This document shows, piece by piece, positions 1 to 9,885 of a DNA stretch of 64,000 bases. Position 1 is the stretch's first letter. Each line of letters opens with the position of its first letter. Made by a program: the position numbers and the translations under genes. The notes below the pieces were generated by a model. That model was given only the letters and a program-made list of their open reading frames with translations. It was not told where the DNA came from and made no database searches. Where the stretch lies: the NCBI GenBank assembly GCA_964035545.1, contig OZ037769.1, forward strand, positions 7,935,929 to 7,999,928, read 5' to 3'. This DNA comes from Bugula neritina. Its lineage: Eukaryota > Bryozoa > Gymnolaemata > Cheilostomatida > Bugulidae.

Positions 1-180
1 GTCTCTTTCCCATCTTTCTTCACCAAGTATGACTTGGTGGTTCTTGTACCTTCCCCTGAGTCGGTAGACTCCCCTCTTGCCACAGGCTTCTCCCTCTTCC
101 CTTTCTTCTTTTTCACCTTTCACTCCTGATCATCGTTACCTCGTTCTTCGCTCATGTTTCTAAAACATAGTGAAAAACAA
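1..180 (-). other. 3' tail of the Ty3/gypsy element, purine-rich
   Basis: Downstream of pol on the minus strand there is a short AUG-started piece (MSEERGNDDQE, stop near 120). Its frame then stays open to the window edge and encodes Lys/Glu-rich sequence. The purine-rich stretch around 72-120 resembles a polypurine tract but is not followed by the LTR start seen at the other end. The real tract and LTR are therefore probably further left. Confidence 0.4.
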
Positions 181-3100
181 TCAATAATACACATAATCAT
201 CAAACCTTTTATTCCTAATCTGCCTTCCGCTCCTGGTGACGACAGCAGCCTGCTCTTCGTCAGTTTCCACCACTTCCTCTGGATCTGCAGTTCCAGCTCC
301 GACCTCCTCAGAAAAAGAGGTGCCATCATCGAGCGTATGTGACACTTCCTCTAGGGAGGTTTCAACTGAGTCGGCTGGGCCACCCAGTTGGGGATCCGAC
401 CTGTCGTACTCGAACTCCTTGGATGCTGTAGGAGTATCGCTCTCCTTGGCCTCAGGAAGGTTAGTTGGTAACAACCTGAGATGCTTCCTGTTCCTCCTGA
501 TCTCACTTAAGCCTACTTTTACCCAGTAGCTATCTGGGGTATTGTGTTTCCCAAGAATAATCCCTTCAGCCCCGCTATCAGTAGGTGCTTTAACCCAAAC
601 TGTGTCTCCTGGCTCCAACTCCTGGAGCTCTTTTGCTCTATGTTTCCTGTCGTGTTGGACCTTAGCCGTTTCCTTGAGTTCAAGGTCACGATGTTCGAAG
701 TCATCGTAATCTACTCTATTATTCCTAGGGGTGCCCAGCGGTGTCCTCACTGAACGACCGAACATAAGCTCATTAGGAGAATACCCCGAAGCTAGGGGGG
801 GTTGTTCGGTACGCCATAAGGGCTGAGTCCTTATCCGCGGACTTTTTCCAAAGTCTCTTGACGGTCTTGACGGCCCCTTCAGCCATACCATTAGATTCCG
901 GGTATCGGGGGCTGCTTGTCACCAGCCTGAATCCAAAGTTCTTAGCGAACTTTAGGAACTCATCGCAATTATAGCAGGGGCCATTGTCTGACCTTACTAC
1001 TTTTGGGATACCTAGCCTTGAGTAAATGTACTTCATGGCCTGTATAACCGCCAGGGCGGCCTGCCTATGTATGTGTACCGTCTCTATCCACCTAGTGTAA
1101 TAATCTATTACAACCAAGTATAGCTCACCATCTAAAGTGAAGATATCCGAGCCAACCACCTCCCAGGGGCCACTAGGTAGCTCCATCTCATGTTGGGGTT
1201 GGTGTTTGACCTGACCATGGATGATACAAGTGCTACACTTTTCCACATAATGTTGAATATCAAAGCTCAACCCTGGCCACCAAAACTGTCGTTGTGCTCG
1301 CCTACGACACTTAGTGATACCTTGATGACCTTCGTGACACAACTCTAAATAGTTGCCCCTGAGCATTTGAGGGATGTAAACCCTGGCATCATAGTAGAGC
1401 AAGCCGTCTATGACGGTCAGGCGATGCCGACACCCATATAGTCGTCTGAACTCGTTGGGTGCTTCTTCTGGGTAGCTGGGAGGCCACCCATTAACTAGAT
1501 ACCCTGTAACTAGATGATAAAACTCATCATCTGCAACCGCCTTTTGAATTTCCTCGAGGCGGCAATCGGAGTACAGAGAGCTATCTACGATAGCCCTAAC
1601 ATACTCTTCCACTGCTAAGGTTTCTGCTTTATCGTGATCCGTGGAACCATCAAACCCTGAGCAGGGCCTACTCAAGGCATCTGCTAAATACATTTTACTA
1701 CCAGGGGTGTGAAATATTTCAAAATCGTACCTCATAAGCCGTAGCTTAAACCTCTGCACCCTAATTGGTAAACTAGTTAGATCCTTTTCGCCTAATATAG
1801 GGACTAATGGCTTGTGGTCAGTCTCCACTTCAAACTTCCTACCTACCAAATAGTAATCAAACTTCTCGCAAGCCCATGTGGTTGCCAAGGCCTCTTTTTC
1901 TATCATAGCATACCTAGTCTCTGCCTCGGATAACTTCCTAGAGGCATACACTACAGGTTGCCAGTGTTTCCCATTCAACTGCAAAAGCACTGCGCCTATA
2001 GCGTAGCTACTAGAGTCTGCAGAGACTCTGTGTTTGCTTTTCGCGTCGAAGTTGCATAGTATAGGAGCTTTGGAAAGTTCCCCTTTTATATCCTCAAAAG
2101 CCTTGGCTTGGTCTGGACCCCAGTACCAGTCGCTCTTGTTACCTGTTACAGCATGGATTGGCAGACATAACCCCGCAAGTCTAGAGCTAAACTTGCTTAG
2201 GTAGTTAACCATACCTGTGAACCTTCTACCCTCCTTTTTGTTACGAGGAGGGTTCAACTCTAGGATGGCTCTAACCTTCTCTGGATCAGGTTTGATGCCA
2301 GCCGCACTGACTACATGGCCCATGAACTTGACTTCTGAGCAGCCAAACTCGCATTTCTCCTTTTTCAGGGTCATTCCTGAAGTTGTTATCCTGTCTAAAA
2401 CTTTACCCAATCTAGCCCAATGTTCGGCTGGTGTAGCGCCGAACACTAATACGTCGTCCATCATACATATCACGCCCTCCAAACCAAGCAGTATTTTTTC
2501 CATGGCTCGTTGGAAAAACTCTGGGGCTGAGGAAATGCCAAATGGCATCCTATTGAAACAAAACCTACCCCAAGGGGTTACAAAAGTGGTGTACAGTTTA
2601 CTGGTCTCGTGAATCTTTATCTGCCAAAACCCTGAATTTGCATCTAATTTAGAAAACATAGTGCCTTCTGCTAGATGTGTCAGCATGTCAGAGATCCTAG
2701 GTAAGGGGTATACTTCCCGTTTGACACTTTTGTTAGGCATTGTTAGGTCAATACACATCCTTATCTTACCACCGGGTTTAGGGGCTATGGTCAGGCCCGA
2801 GCACCAATCAGTTGGTTGCTCCACCGGTTCTATGATACCTAATTTAATCATGTTGTTTATCTCAGCCTTAGCCTGATCTCTCAGACCTACAGGAATAGGT
2901 CGGGGAGAGAATAGACGCTTAGGTTGCGCATCTTCGTAGAGATTAATCTTAAATATACCGGGCATTGTTCCCAACCCGCTAAATAGCTGGGGGTACCTCT
3001 GGAGAGGATCAAACTCTGCCTTACTTACCGCGTTGACGACTGCCAACAAACTTAAATTTTTCAGTTCCCTCAAGCCCAAAAGGTTTGACTTGGACCCTTT

Positions 3101-3352
3101 GAGAACATATAAGCAAGCACTAGTTTTCTTGAGCTTACTTTCTAAAAGAACCTCAGCTTTCCCTATGACAGAGAGCTGCGAGTTGTCAGCACCTGTTAAA
3201 ACTTTATCACTCTTGCAGAGATTAAGTGCCAAGGTTTTACAAGTGTTTTCAGTGATAGTAGACACCTCTGCTCCTGTATCTAAAACAAACTCTATACTTT
3301 TACCTTCTACCTTGAGATGTTGCTTTAGTGCGTCAACACCGCCATATAGTCA
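181..3352 (-). pseudogene. pol: pol (protease, RT, RNase H, integrase) of the Ty3/gypsy element, interrupted
   Basis: Just after the in-frame TGA at 3352-3350 comes an aspartic protease with LDTGAEVS. It is followed by reverse transcriptase with an MMDDVLVFG active-site box, RNase H (RVSADSSSYAIGAV), and integrase with an HHCC zinc region (HEGHQG ... CSTCIIHG) and the DDE catalytic triad (SDIF, RSDNGP, ESNGMAEG). The main frame stops at 773. The C-terminal part of integrase, with an SH3-like segment around EPGDTVWVKAP, continues in another frame from about 800 down to 181. The switch is at a run of seven G (plus strand) at 795-801. One base too many there would explain it; assembly error and real mutation are both possible. 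Confidence 0.88.
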
Positions 3353-3457
3353 GCTGCTATTAAACCTAACTTTACTTGATCTAGTGTTCCTCTCCCGAGA
3401 ACTGTCTCTCTCTTCCTTGGGGGATCTCCACGAGAGATGGTTTCCCCTGTTTGCCGT

Positions 3458-4603
3458 CTACTCCCTGTCAGAGCTGCTGTTCCTTAAGCTTCTATAGCTA
3501 CCTCTTGGAGACTCATGTCTCATTCTGCGGGACCTACGCATTTTGCAATTCTTTGCGATGTGAGCAGGTTGTCCACACACATAACACCTAATTTCTGGAC
3601 AATTCCTGGCCATGTGATCTGGTTTATAGCAGATGTAACATAGACCATCTGAACTGCCATTACTGCTTTCACTGCTCATTCTCCGTCTCCTGTAGTCTGG
3701 GGACTTGTGTCGAGGATAATCTCGGCTGCTGTCCCTTGACCTGTATCTGTCTCCTTGGCTATCTCTATATCTTTCTCTGGAATTACCTCTGAACTTGTCC
3801 CTAGAACTTTCTCTATACCTGTTAGACTTAGGGCTCATTGAGCTCTTTCTATATTTGCGACTGTCCCTTTCATCGTAATAGCTAGACCTATTAGGTGATC
3901 CTCCACCCATTCTCTTACCTGGTTTGGTTCTGACTTCAGCCACTTTTGCTGAACTATCTACATTACTAGAACCGCCTGATCTAGCCTCTGAGACCACTAT
4001 GTTGGACTCTTTAGCAATGCTTTTAGTCTTCAAAGTGTCAGACAGTGTTTTCCAGGTAATGTTTTCATCCACCATGAGTTGACGCCTGACTGACTCATCT
4101 CTCAACCCTACTACAGCCATGCTAATGGCAAATCTTTCCCTGAGATTCTCAACGTTTGCTCCTTCTACAAAGCCTAACTTCCTGCTGTGTTTTTCAACAC
4201 GTAGTAAGTACTCCAGTTCATCCTCACCACAAGTCTGAGATAAGGTGGCTGCCTTGACCCAAGCCACATGAATGTTTTCAGTCTTTTCATAGTGGCCTTT
4301 CAACAGTTTCCGCGCTTCATCATGAGCACCATTATCATTCCTCTCAAGATCGAAACCCAGTGATTGCAGAACATCAATGCCACTGTCTCCAATAGCATTG
4401 AGCAGAGCAAGAAACTTGGTTTCGCCTCTAAACCTGTTGGCAGTGTCTCCTGAGACTGTTTCAGTACCCATTTCGAGAGTTGCTAAGCGAACTGCCAGGT
4501 TATACTTTACTACCCATTTCTTGAAACTATCACTCTGATTATCGGAGCTCAAAACTAACTTAGGAAACCGATTGAGGTCGGTGAACCTAGTGTTAATTGC
4601 CAT
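3458..4603 (-). CDS. gag: gag polyprotein of the Ty3/gypsy element
   Basis: An open frame of 381 codons starting MAINTRFTDL. Residues about 1-210 form a capsid-like region. Residues about 235-320 are dominated by Arg/Ser/Tyr/Asp, with many RS, SR and RD dipeptides. Two CCHC zinc knuckles follow near residues 328-360 (CYICYKPDHMARNC, then CYVCGQPAHIAKNC), and the protein ends in another basic RS-rich tail. Knuckles are normal for nucleocapsid; the long RS-rich stretch is unusual. The frame ends at TAG (3460-3458), but the same frame continues 35 codons to a TGA and then into pol, so gag and pol are in one frame. I cannot tell whether the TAG is the natural gag end or a mutation. Confidence 0.9.
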   Translation of the reverse strand: MAINTRFTDLNRFPKLVLSSDNQSDSFKKWVVKYNLAVRLATLEMGTETVSGDTANRFRGETKFLALLNAIGDSGIDVLQSLGFDLERNDNGAHDEARKLLKGHYEKTENIHVAWVKAATLSQTCGEDELEYLLRVEKHSRKLGFVEGANVENLRERFAISMAVVGLRDESVRRQLMVDENITWKTLSDTLKTKSIAKESNIVVSEARSGGSSNVDSSAKVAEVRTKPGKRMGGGSPNRSSYYDERDSRKYRKSSMSPKSNRYRESSRDKFRGNSRERYRDSQGDRYRSRDSSRDYPRHKSPDYRRRRMSSESSNGSSDGLCYICYKPDHMARNCPEIRCYVCGQPAHIAKNCKMRRSRRMRHESPRGSYRSLRNSSSDRE

Positions 4604-5000
4604 TATGATCTGAATGTGAGCGTGATATAAAATTTAAAATTTTAGTTATCACTATCAGTATCAGAAAGCTCGATAATTCTTAGTTAATCCTTATACCTAA
4701 TATTAAATTTAATTTAATCAAATTTAATATTTTAACCGAATTACGAATAATAATAACGATATTCCACTAGCCACTTCTCTAAATTTTACTCTAAATACAA
4801 TCTACCCCTCAACTCTCACCAGCACCTCAAACTCTAAATCAAAATCAAAATGAAAATCACTCTCCCTCACGATATCTCTAAATAGCCTTAACTCTTATTT
4901 ATACTCTCACTCGTTACTCCTCAAATAATTGTTATTTTAATCTCTCTGAATAAACTCTCCTCTATTGCTGATAATCTCTCTGCTGCTCTCGACTGTCAGT
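4604..5000 (-). other. 5' untranslated leader of the Ty3/gypsy element
   Basis: This is about 400 bases between the primer site and the gag start codon. It is AT-rich, with runs of TTAAAT-like sequence and a TC-rich middle. It has no reading frame of note. Confidence 0.6.
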
Positions 5001-5018
5001 ATCCTGCCGACTGCGCCA
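5001..5018 (-). other. primer binding site, tRNA-Ser 3' end
   Basis: The minus strand reads TGGCGCAGTCGGCAGGAT, which is complementary to the CCA-tailed 3' end of animal tRNA-Ser (acceptor strand, discriminator G and part of the T stem) over 18 nt. It sits directly inside the putative LTR, as expected for a retrotransposon primer site. Confidence 0.85.
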
Positions 5019-5448
5019 TGAAATATAACGTTCGACTTACTTGACAGTCAGTTTAAGAGTGCCGGCTCCTCGTGGTTTACTTGTTTCCGTAGTCTAGTTT
5101 CCAAGCCAGCTGGTAGGCTGGTCGTTAATCCGATTGCTGGTAAGGCGAGTCAGTCCGGTTTCCAATGACGTCTAGTTAGCGTCTGCTAACCTGCTAATAC
5201 TATCAGCTACATTATATTCCAGCAAGAAAAGGGCACAAAGTTGGATCAGAATTGCTGCTTGAATATTACATAACTGACCCAAATGAATTTCGAACACGAT
5301 GTAATGTGTAGCTCTCTTACATACTACATAGTTTTCTGCATTAAGTATGAATATAGCACAACGGATTAAATCACTCAATTGGTCATATTTTTATTGAACA
5401 GGATAGCAATTCATTTTGAATAGCTACATTAAATTACAATTTATTTCA
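5019..5448 (-). repeat. putative 5' LTR of the Ty3/gypsy element
   Basis: The right boundary of the primer site is followed at once on the plus strand by TGAAATA, and TATTTCA occurs at 5442-5448. These give a 7-bp inverted repeat with TG...CA ends and an LTR of about 430 bp. The partner LTR is outside the window, so the outer end cannot be checked by comparison or by target-site duplication. The inner boundary is firm because of the adjoining primer site; the outer one is inferred. Confidence 0.6.
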
Positions 5449-6082
5449 GCGCGTTGACTAATTATTACTCAAGTCAATTAAACAGAAAATTTTCAAATAA
5501 TTTTTTTTTTTACTTATTGTATAATGCAAAATCGAAGACATTCTCCTGAGTAGCAGATTTTATTAGCAAGAGTTTTATTTCCCACTCGCTGTGTTTTAAG
5601 CATTGCGATAATTCATAAATTTGCTGAAAGTCAATCAAAACTCACATAATTTGACTTCATAATGGTAATTTATTTGATGTGTTGTTAAGAGTAAATATGT
5701 AGTCCTGAATAGTTTTATTCAGGAAAAAATACTGGTTTTGAAACATTTGGTAGAGACTGTAGTTATTTTAGTAGTGTAAGTATAGTTTAATAATTATTCT
5801 AGCGGCATACATGCAGTATTTACTCTTATATATGTAATAGACAGTACTTTGCCCCTGCTTTACATATGAAATAGCAAGATAGTTAAAACACCTTTATTAG
5901 AACAATCCTCAAAAATAGATAATTTATCTACATTATAATATTATGATGACCCAAACACTAACTTATCTGGATTTTGATAATCAGTATAGACTATAGTACA
6001 TGCTTATTTCCCATGACTAATTTAAAATTGATAATACGCCTTATGTTAGGGCTGCACCGTTCTAGTTTAGTAACCATTACAG
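5449..6082. other. non-coding stretch between retroelement and J-domain exon
   Basis: AT-rich sequence without a supported exon. I looked for the missing 5' J-domain exon here and saw none, so this is probably intron. The retroelement would then have landed inside an intron of the J-domain gene. Confidence 0.4.
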
Positions 6083-7895
6083 GCTGCGAAAAAACTCCAC
6101 CCGGATGTAGCTGGTAACACTGATGAGAGAAACACTAAGCTGTTTCATGATGTAAAGGAAGCATTTGATACGTTGGGAAATGCAGAGAGGAAGACTAGAT
6201 ATGATATGTCATATCTAGGTTATCAGAGACAGATGTACAGGCGTGACAGGTAAGGGAACAGCTGGCTCTATGGTGTCTCTGTAGATGTATTTGTAATTTT
6301 ACAGCCATTTGCAGACATTTTTTATGAAGTGAACTTTCATACTATTTTCTCACTGTGACTGCCTAATGCTTGTTATTTAGATGGCTGCCTGCTTCAAATA
6401 TGGCAGTTTTTGCAGTCATTAAATTAATTTTTATGCAGGCATATAATAACTGTTGGATGATAGTATAATCAATACTTTATTTTTCTTCCATCAGTCATCA
6501 TGAGGGTTGCGACTTAAACTTGTCTGCTCATCATTTTTAGGTTTTTGCAGTTTATATTCTAATTCAGGTATTCACATTCTGTAAGGAAATGGAATCGAGA
6601 AACTGGAGGGTTTGACAGTATTAATAGAAATCCAGCGTAAGTATTTTATGCATATAGTACTATGTATAAATATCTCTCACAGTTCTCAGTATCGCACTCT
6701 TTATTCTCTGTTATAATTGACTGCCACATTTTAAATTACTGTTAGTAGAATTATACTATTTTAAAAAAAAGGACGCTATATAAAGTAATATATATTTTGG
6801 TGGTAATATCTTGTAGTGACGATCATTTTGGCAGAGAGGACACCACACCATATACCAATGCTGAGTACGCGACCTTTTTATACTGCTCACTAGTAACTGT
6901 TGCTGCCTTATATGTCATGTATTCATTTTGGTAGCAGGGAGAAGTTGTAATTGATTAGATAGTATCAAAATTTACTTCCATTAGGTAATTTTATATAGAA
7001 ATATTTATGATATTTTTTTAAAATCCATGCTTTCCTCCATATGGAATATTAATTATAATACAATGCTGTGTTTTGTGTACATTTTTGTTGAGTTTTTAAT
7101 CAAATACAATGTGACACCCTCACAAGTTGTTCATGCACAGCACTTATTTGTTAATCAAAGGTAAATACTATATTACCCCTTCAACTTTTTCTAAATAAGT
7201 AATGGTAAACATATTGTATAGAGCTAGTACCACTGCAATTCCTATTCTGATAGTCTACAATGATGGATTTACTCTCAATTTCTTTGTTTTTATTACTTTA
7301 GTATCTGGCAGACCCATCAACATAATATGTTGCATAATAACAGTTATGAACGCTATATCATGGGTTATGTGTACCATACATCTTTGAATTTTGAAATATT
7401 GTTACTGTAATGTTGCTGGATGATCAGACTGCTAAAGTAGCTGTAGGATAATGGTTGTAAACGAGTATGCCCCTACATACACTAATTTTTTTAATAAACT
7501 GTAAAATCATGAAAGCATTTTATGAAAACAGTGAGCTATTTTTTGGTAGAATAATTGTATAGCTTTAAATTATGACTATGGATAACCGGTTTGGATTTTT
7601 AGCGGAGATAATTACCAATATTCCTAACACCTGCAACAATAATACATTTCAGTTGTAAGTAATTAACCTATAAATTGACGTTAGCCTAATAACTTTTCCC
7701 TCATTGAACTGTGCGAGATGCATAATATATTTCAGCTAGCGGTCCCTTATCTTAGAATCCATGTGCCCGATGAACTGGAATTTACTTATAGTTTATTGTT
7801 CCAGCCAATGACATTCATTTCAGAGGCTGCTGCTTGGGAAGTCAAAAGATCGCTATAAGAAGCACGAAGGTGGGGGTCACCAGGTGCATCCGTAG
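6083..7895 (+). CDS. J-domain (DnaJ/HSP40) protein with C-terminal membrane segment, 5' end missing
   Basis: J-domain proteins activate Hsp70. Exons are 6083-6249, 6568-6636, 6817-6930 and 7826-7895, all in phase. The first visible exon starts inside the J domain with AAKKLHPDV, which holds the HPD motif, followed by helix III and helix IV (FHDVKEAFDTLG ... TRYD). A polar linker follows, then a hydrophobic stretch (FLYCSLVTVAALYVMYSFW) and, with the last exon, a short basic tail ending GGGHQVHP. If the donor at 6931 (GTAGCA) is not used, the protein ends at TAG 6932-6934 straight after the membrane segment. The layout (J domain then single C-terminal helix) resembles DNAJC4 or DNAJC30; which one is uncertain. 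Exon(s) for the start codon and helices I-II are not visible and may lie left of the window. Confidence 0.75.
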
Positions 7896-9885
7896 TAAAA
7901 TTACCAACAACTCTGCACTCAGTCACTACTAATGCGATGCTGCTTGTGGCCATATTTATTAAGTTACCAGACGTAGATTAGCACTAGTTGATGGTGATGG
8001 TACTTAGTTTTATAGTGAGAGACACGATAAGAGTGACACCTACATTTTTGATAAGGTCAGTTTTATAAATAATTATTGATAACTGATTAGGCATGCACAT
8101 TTCACGTAAGTGTGAGTATAAGTTTCATTCTCGTTGACCATAAGTATAAATGATAAGTCATAACCATAACCGTGATTCAGTTTCACTCATTCACTTTCAG
8201 ATTCAAACTGAAACTGGCAATCAATATCAATATAAATATTTTTATCATACTCTAATTCATTATGATTATCATATCAAATAAATAATTATTGATTATGATA
8301 ATTGTGATTGTGACTGCAACAATCAGTTAATCACAATGACAATCAATGAATCACCAATGATTGTTGATGATCATGATGTCGTACTAGTACTACTACGTCT
8401 ACTAGTACTAGTACTAGTACTAGTACTGCTGTACTATAACTATAAAACGTAATATCCACTGTACTGGTATTGCCATTGTGATTGTTATTCACTATTTATA
8501 TTTAAATAATAATTATTATTTATGTTTATAAATTGATAACATTCTTATTTTCCTATAGATTATAAAATATATTTATAATTATATGGCTCTATTTCTATTA
8601 GTAATATTAATACTAATAGTATTAATGATTGTATCAACATTGGTCTTAGATGATAACATTAGTGAATTTTAATTTTTAATAAATTCTATATCAATTTGAT
8701 TAAATTTGACATTTTAAATTTTATTGTTGAATTGACGATTATTTTGATATAAATATTTAATTTTATATAAATTATTTGAATATTATGATGGAGGTCAATA
8801 CAATTTAATGTTTATTGATTAATAGTTTTAGGCGATGAATTATACTTATAGTAAAACTAAGAGAGAGAGTAACTCAACCAGTGTTTAGATACTAAGTCTA
8901 ATACTAGTAGCAAATGTAGTATTAATGCTAATAGTAATATTAATAGTCAATTTGAATAATTGATAAGTATTACTATTTGTATTAGTACCATTACTATTAG
9001 TAATACTGTCACTAAAAAGTGTATGAGACTTAGTATTGCTATTACTATTAGCATTATTATTAGTACAACTGCAAGTATATTAGTATTACTAATTTTCATT
9101 TAGTATAATTTTATTGCTTATTGATTCACTAATTGGTGAATTACATCACTTATTATAAAAGTTTTATAATCATAGTCATAATGTTATCATTGATTAGACT
9201 AAGATTTGGTTTATTACTATCAGTATGATTATGCTATTGAATTCAATAATCATTAGACCTTATGGCTTAGTATTTGATATATACTGCAACAAAAAAGTAC
9301 TAATAATAATAGTAATACTAATACTAATAATATTACTATTAGTATTAGTTTTACCATTATTATTACCATAGATGTAATGATTGCAGTTAAATTAACTAAG
9401 ATTGAATGTTACTGACACTCAGCAATGTTTCAGTGTTATTCAGTCTAGAAGTAGATAGGAAGTTATTCATACTTAAATATATAAATTATTTTAAAGTGCA
9501 GAAAGTTGCAATATTTTGGGTTGAGCTTGTTATATGTTTTATATCTATCAGGTGATTTCATGCTGATGTATAAAACCTCAAGAAACTTGGATGTGGGAAT
9601 ATGAGCAGTTGACGAATCTCTTGAAAGGAGAAACTGTATTGAGCAGTAATTGCTCGATGTTATTACTTCTCAACTATGCCCTGGTCTCATTGACAGTACC
9701 TTTAGTGCTTTTGAGTCTATACTACATGAATGACTTATTAGTTGTTTGGGATGAGCTGACTGTGCATTATACAGTACCTTCTCTAGTAGCTGAAGGCATT
9801 CTGTTTGTAAACCTCCTAGTGTCTTTTGTCCTACTTTCTACATACAACAACAAGCATATTCCCAGATTTATCATCTAGCACTCTC
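7896..9885. other. intergenic, low-complexity AT-rich DNA
   Basis: No supported gene. From about 8380 to 8430 there is a (CTAGTA)n palindromic tract. From about 8590 to 9370 there are repeated TAATACTAATAG-like blocks on both strands. A 95-codon hydrophobic frame at 9591-9878 overlaps the 5' side of the C9orf72 first exon and is probably leader sequence. Confidence 0.5.
8380..9370. repeat. degenerate TACTA/TAGTA simple-repeat region
   Basis: Short units of TAGTA, ATAGTA and TACTAA recur in both orientations, including a near-pure CTAGTA tract at about 8399-8425. Similar tracts recur at 37370-38040 and 55830-56340. Confidence 0.7.

Larger units (their letters stand above)
1..5448 (-). mobile_element. 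Ty3/gypsy LTR retrotransposon (Mag/SURL-like), 3' LTR outside window
   Basis: On the minus strand the order is putative 5' LTR (5448-5019), tRNA-Ser primer site (5018-5001), leader, gag with zinc knuckles, then pol with protease, reverse transcriptase, RNase H and integrase. This order, with integrase after RNase H, defines Ty3/gypsy. The tRNA-Ser primer and CCHC gag recall the Mag/SURL clade; that placement is inference. The 3' LTR is not present before position 1, so the element is cut by the window edge. Coding is broken by an in-frame TAG, an in-frame TGA and a homopolymer frameshift, so this copy is probably not autonomous as read. No env-like gene is seen. Confidence 0.93.

Noticed and set aside
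9591-9878. 95-codon hydrophobic frame upstream of C9orf72
   Set aside because: It overlaps the C9orf72 first exon and has no recognisable domain. It lies in T-rich DNA, where hydrophobic frames arise by chance; probably leader or an upstream frame.
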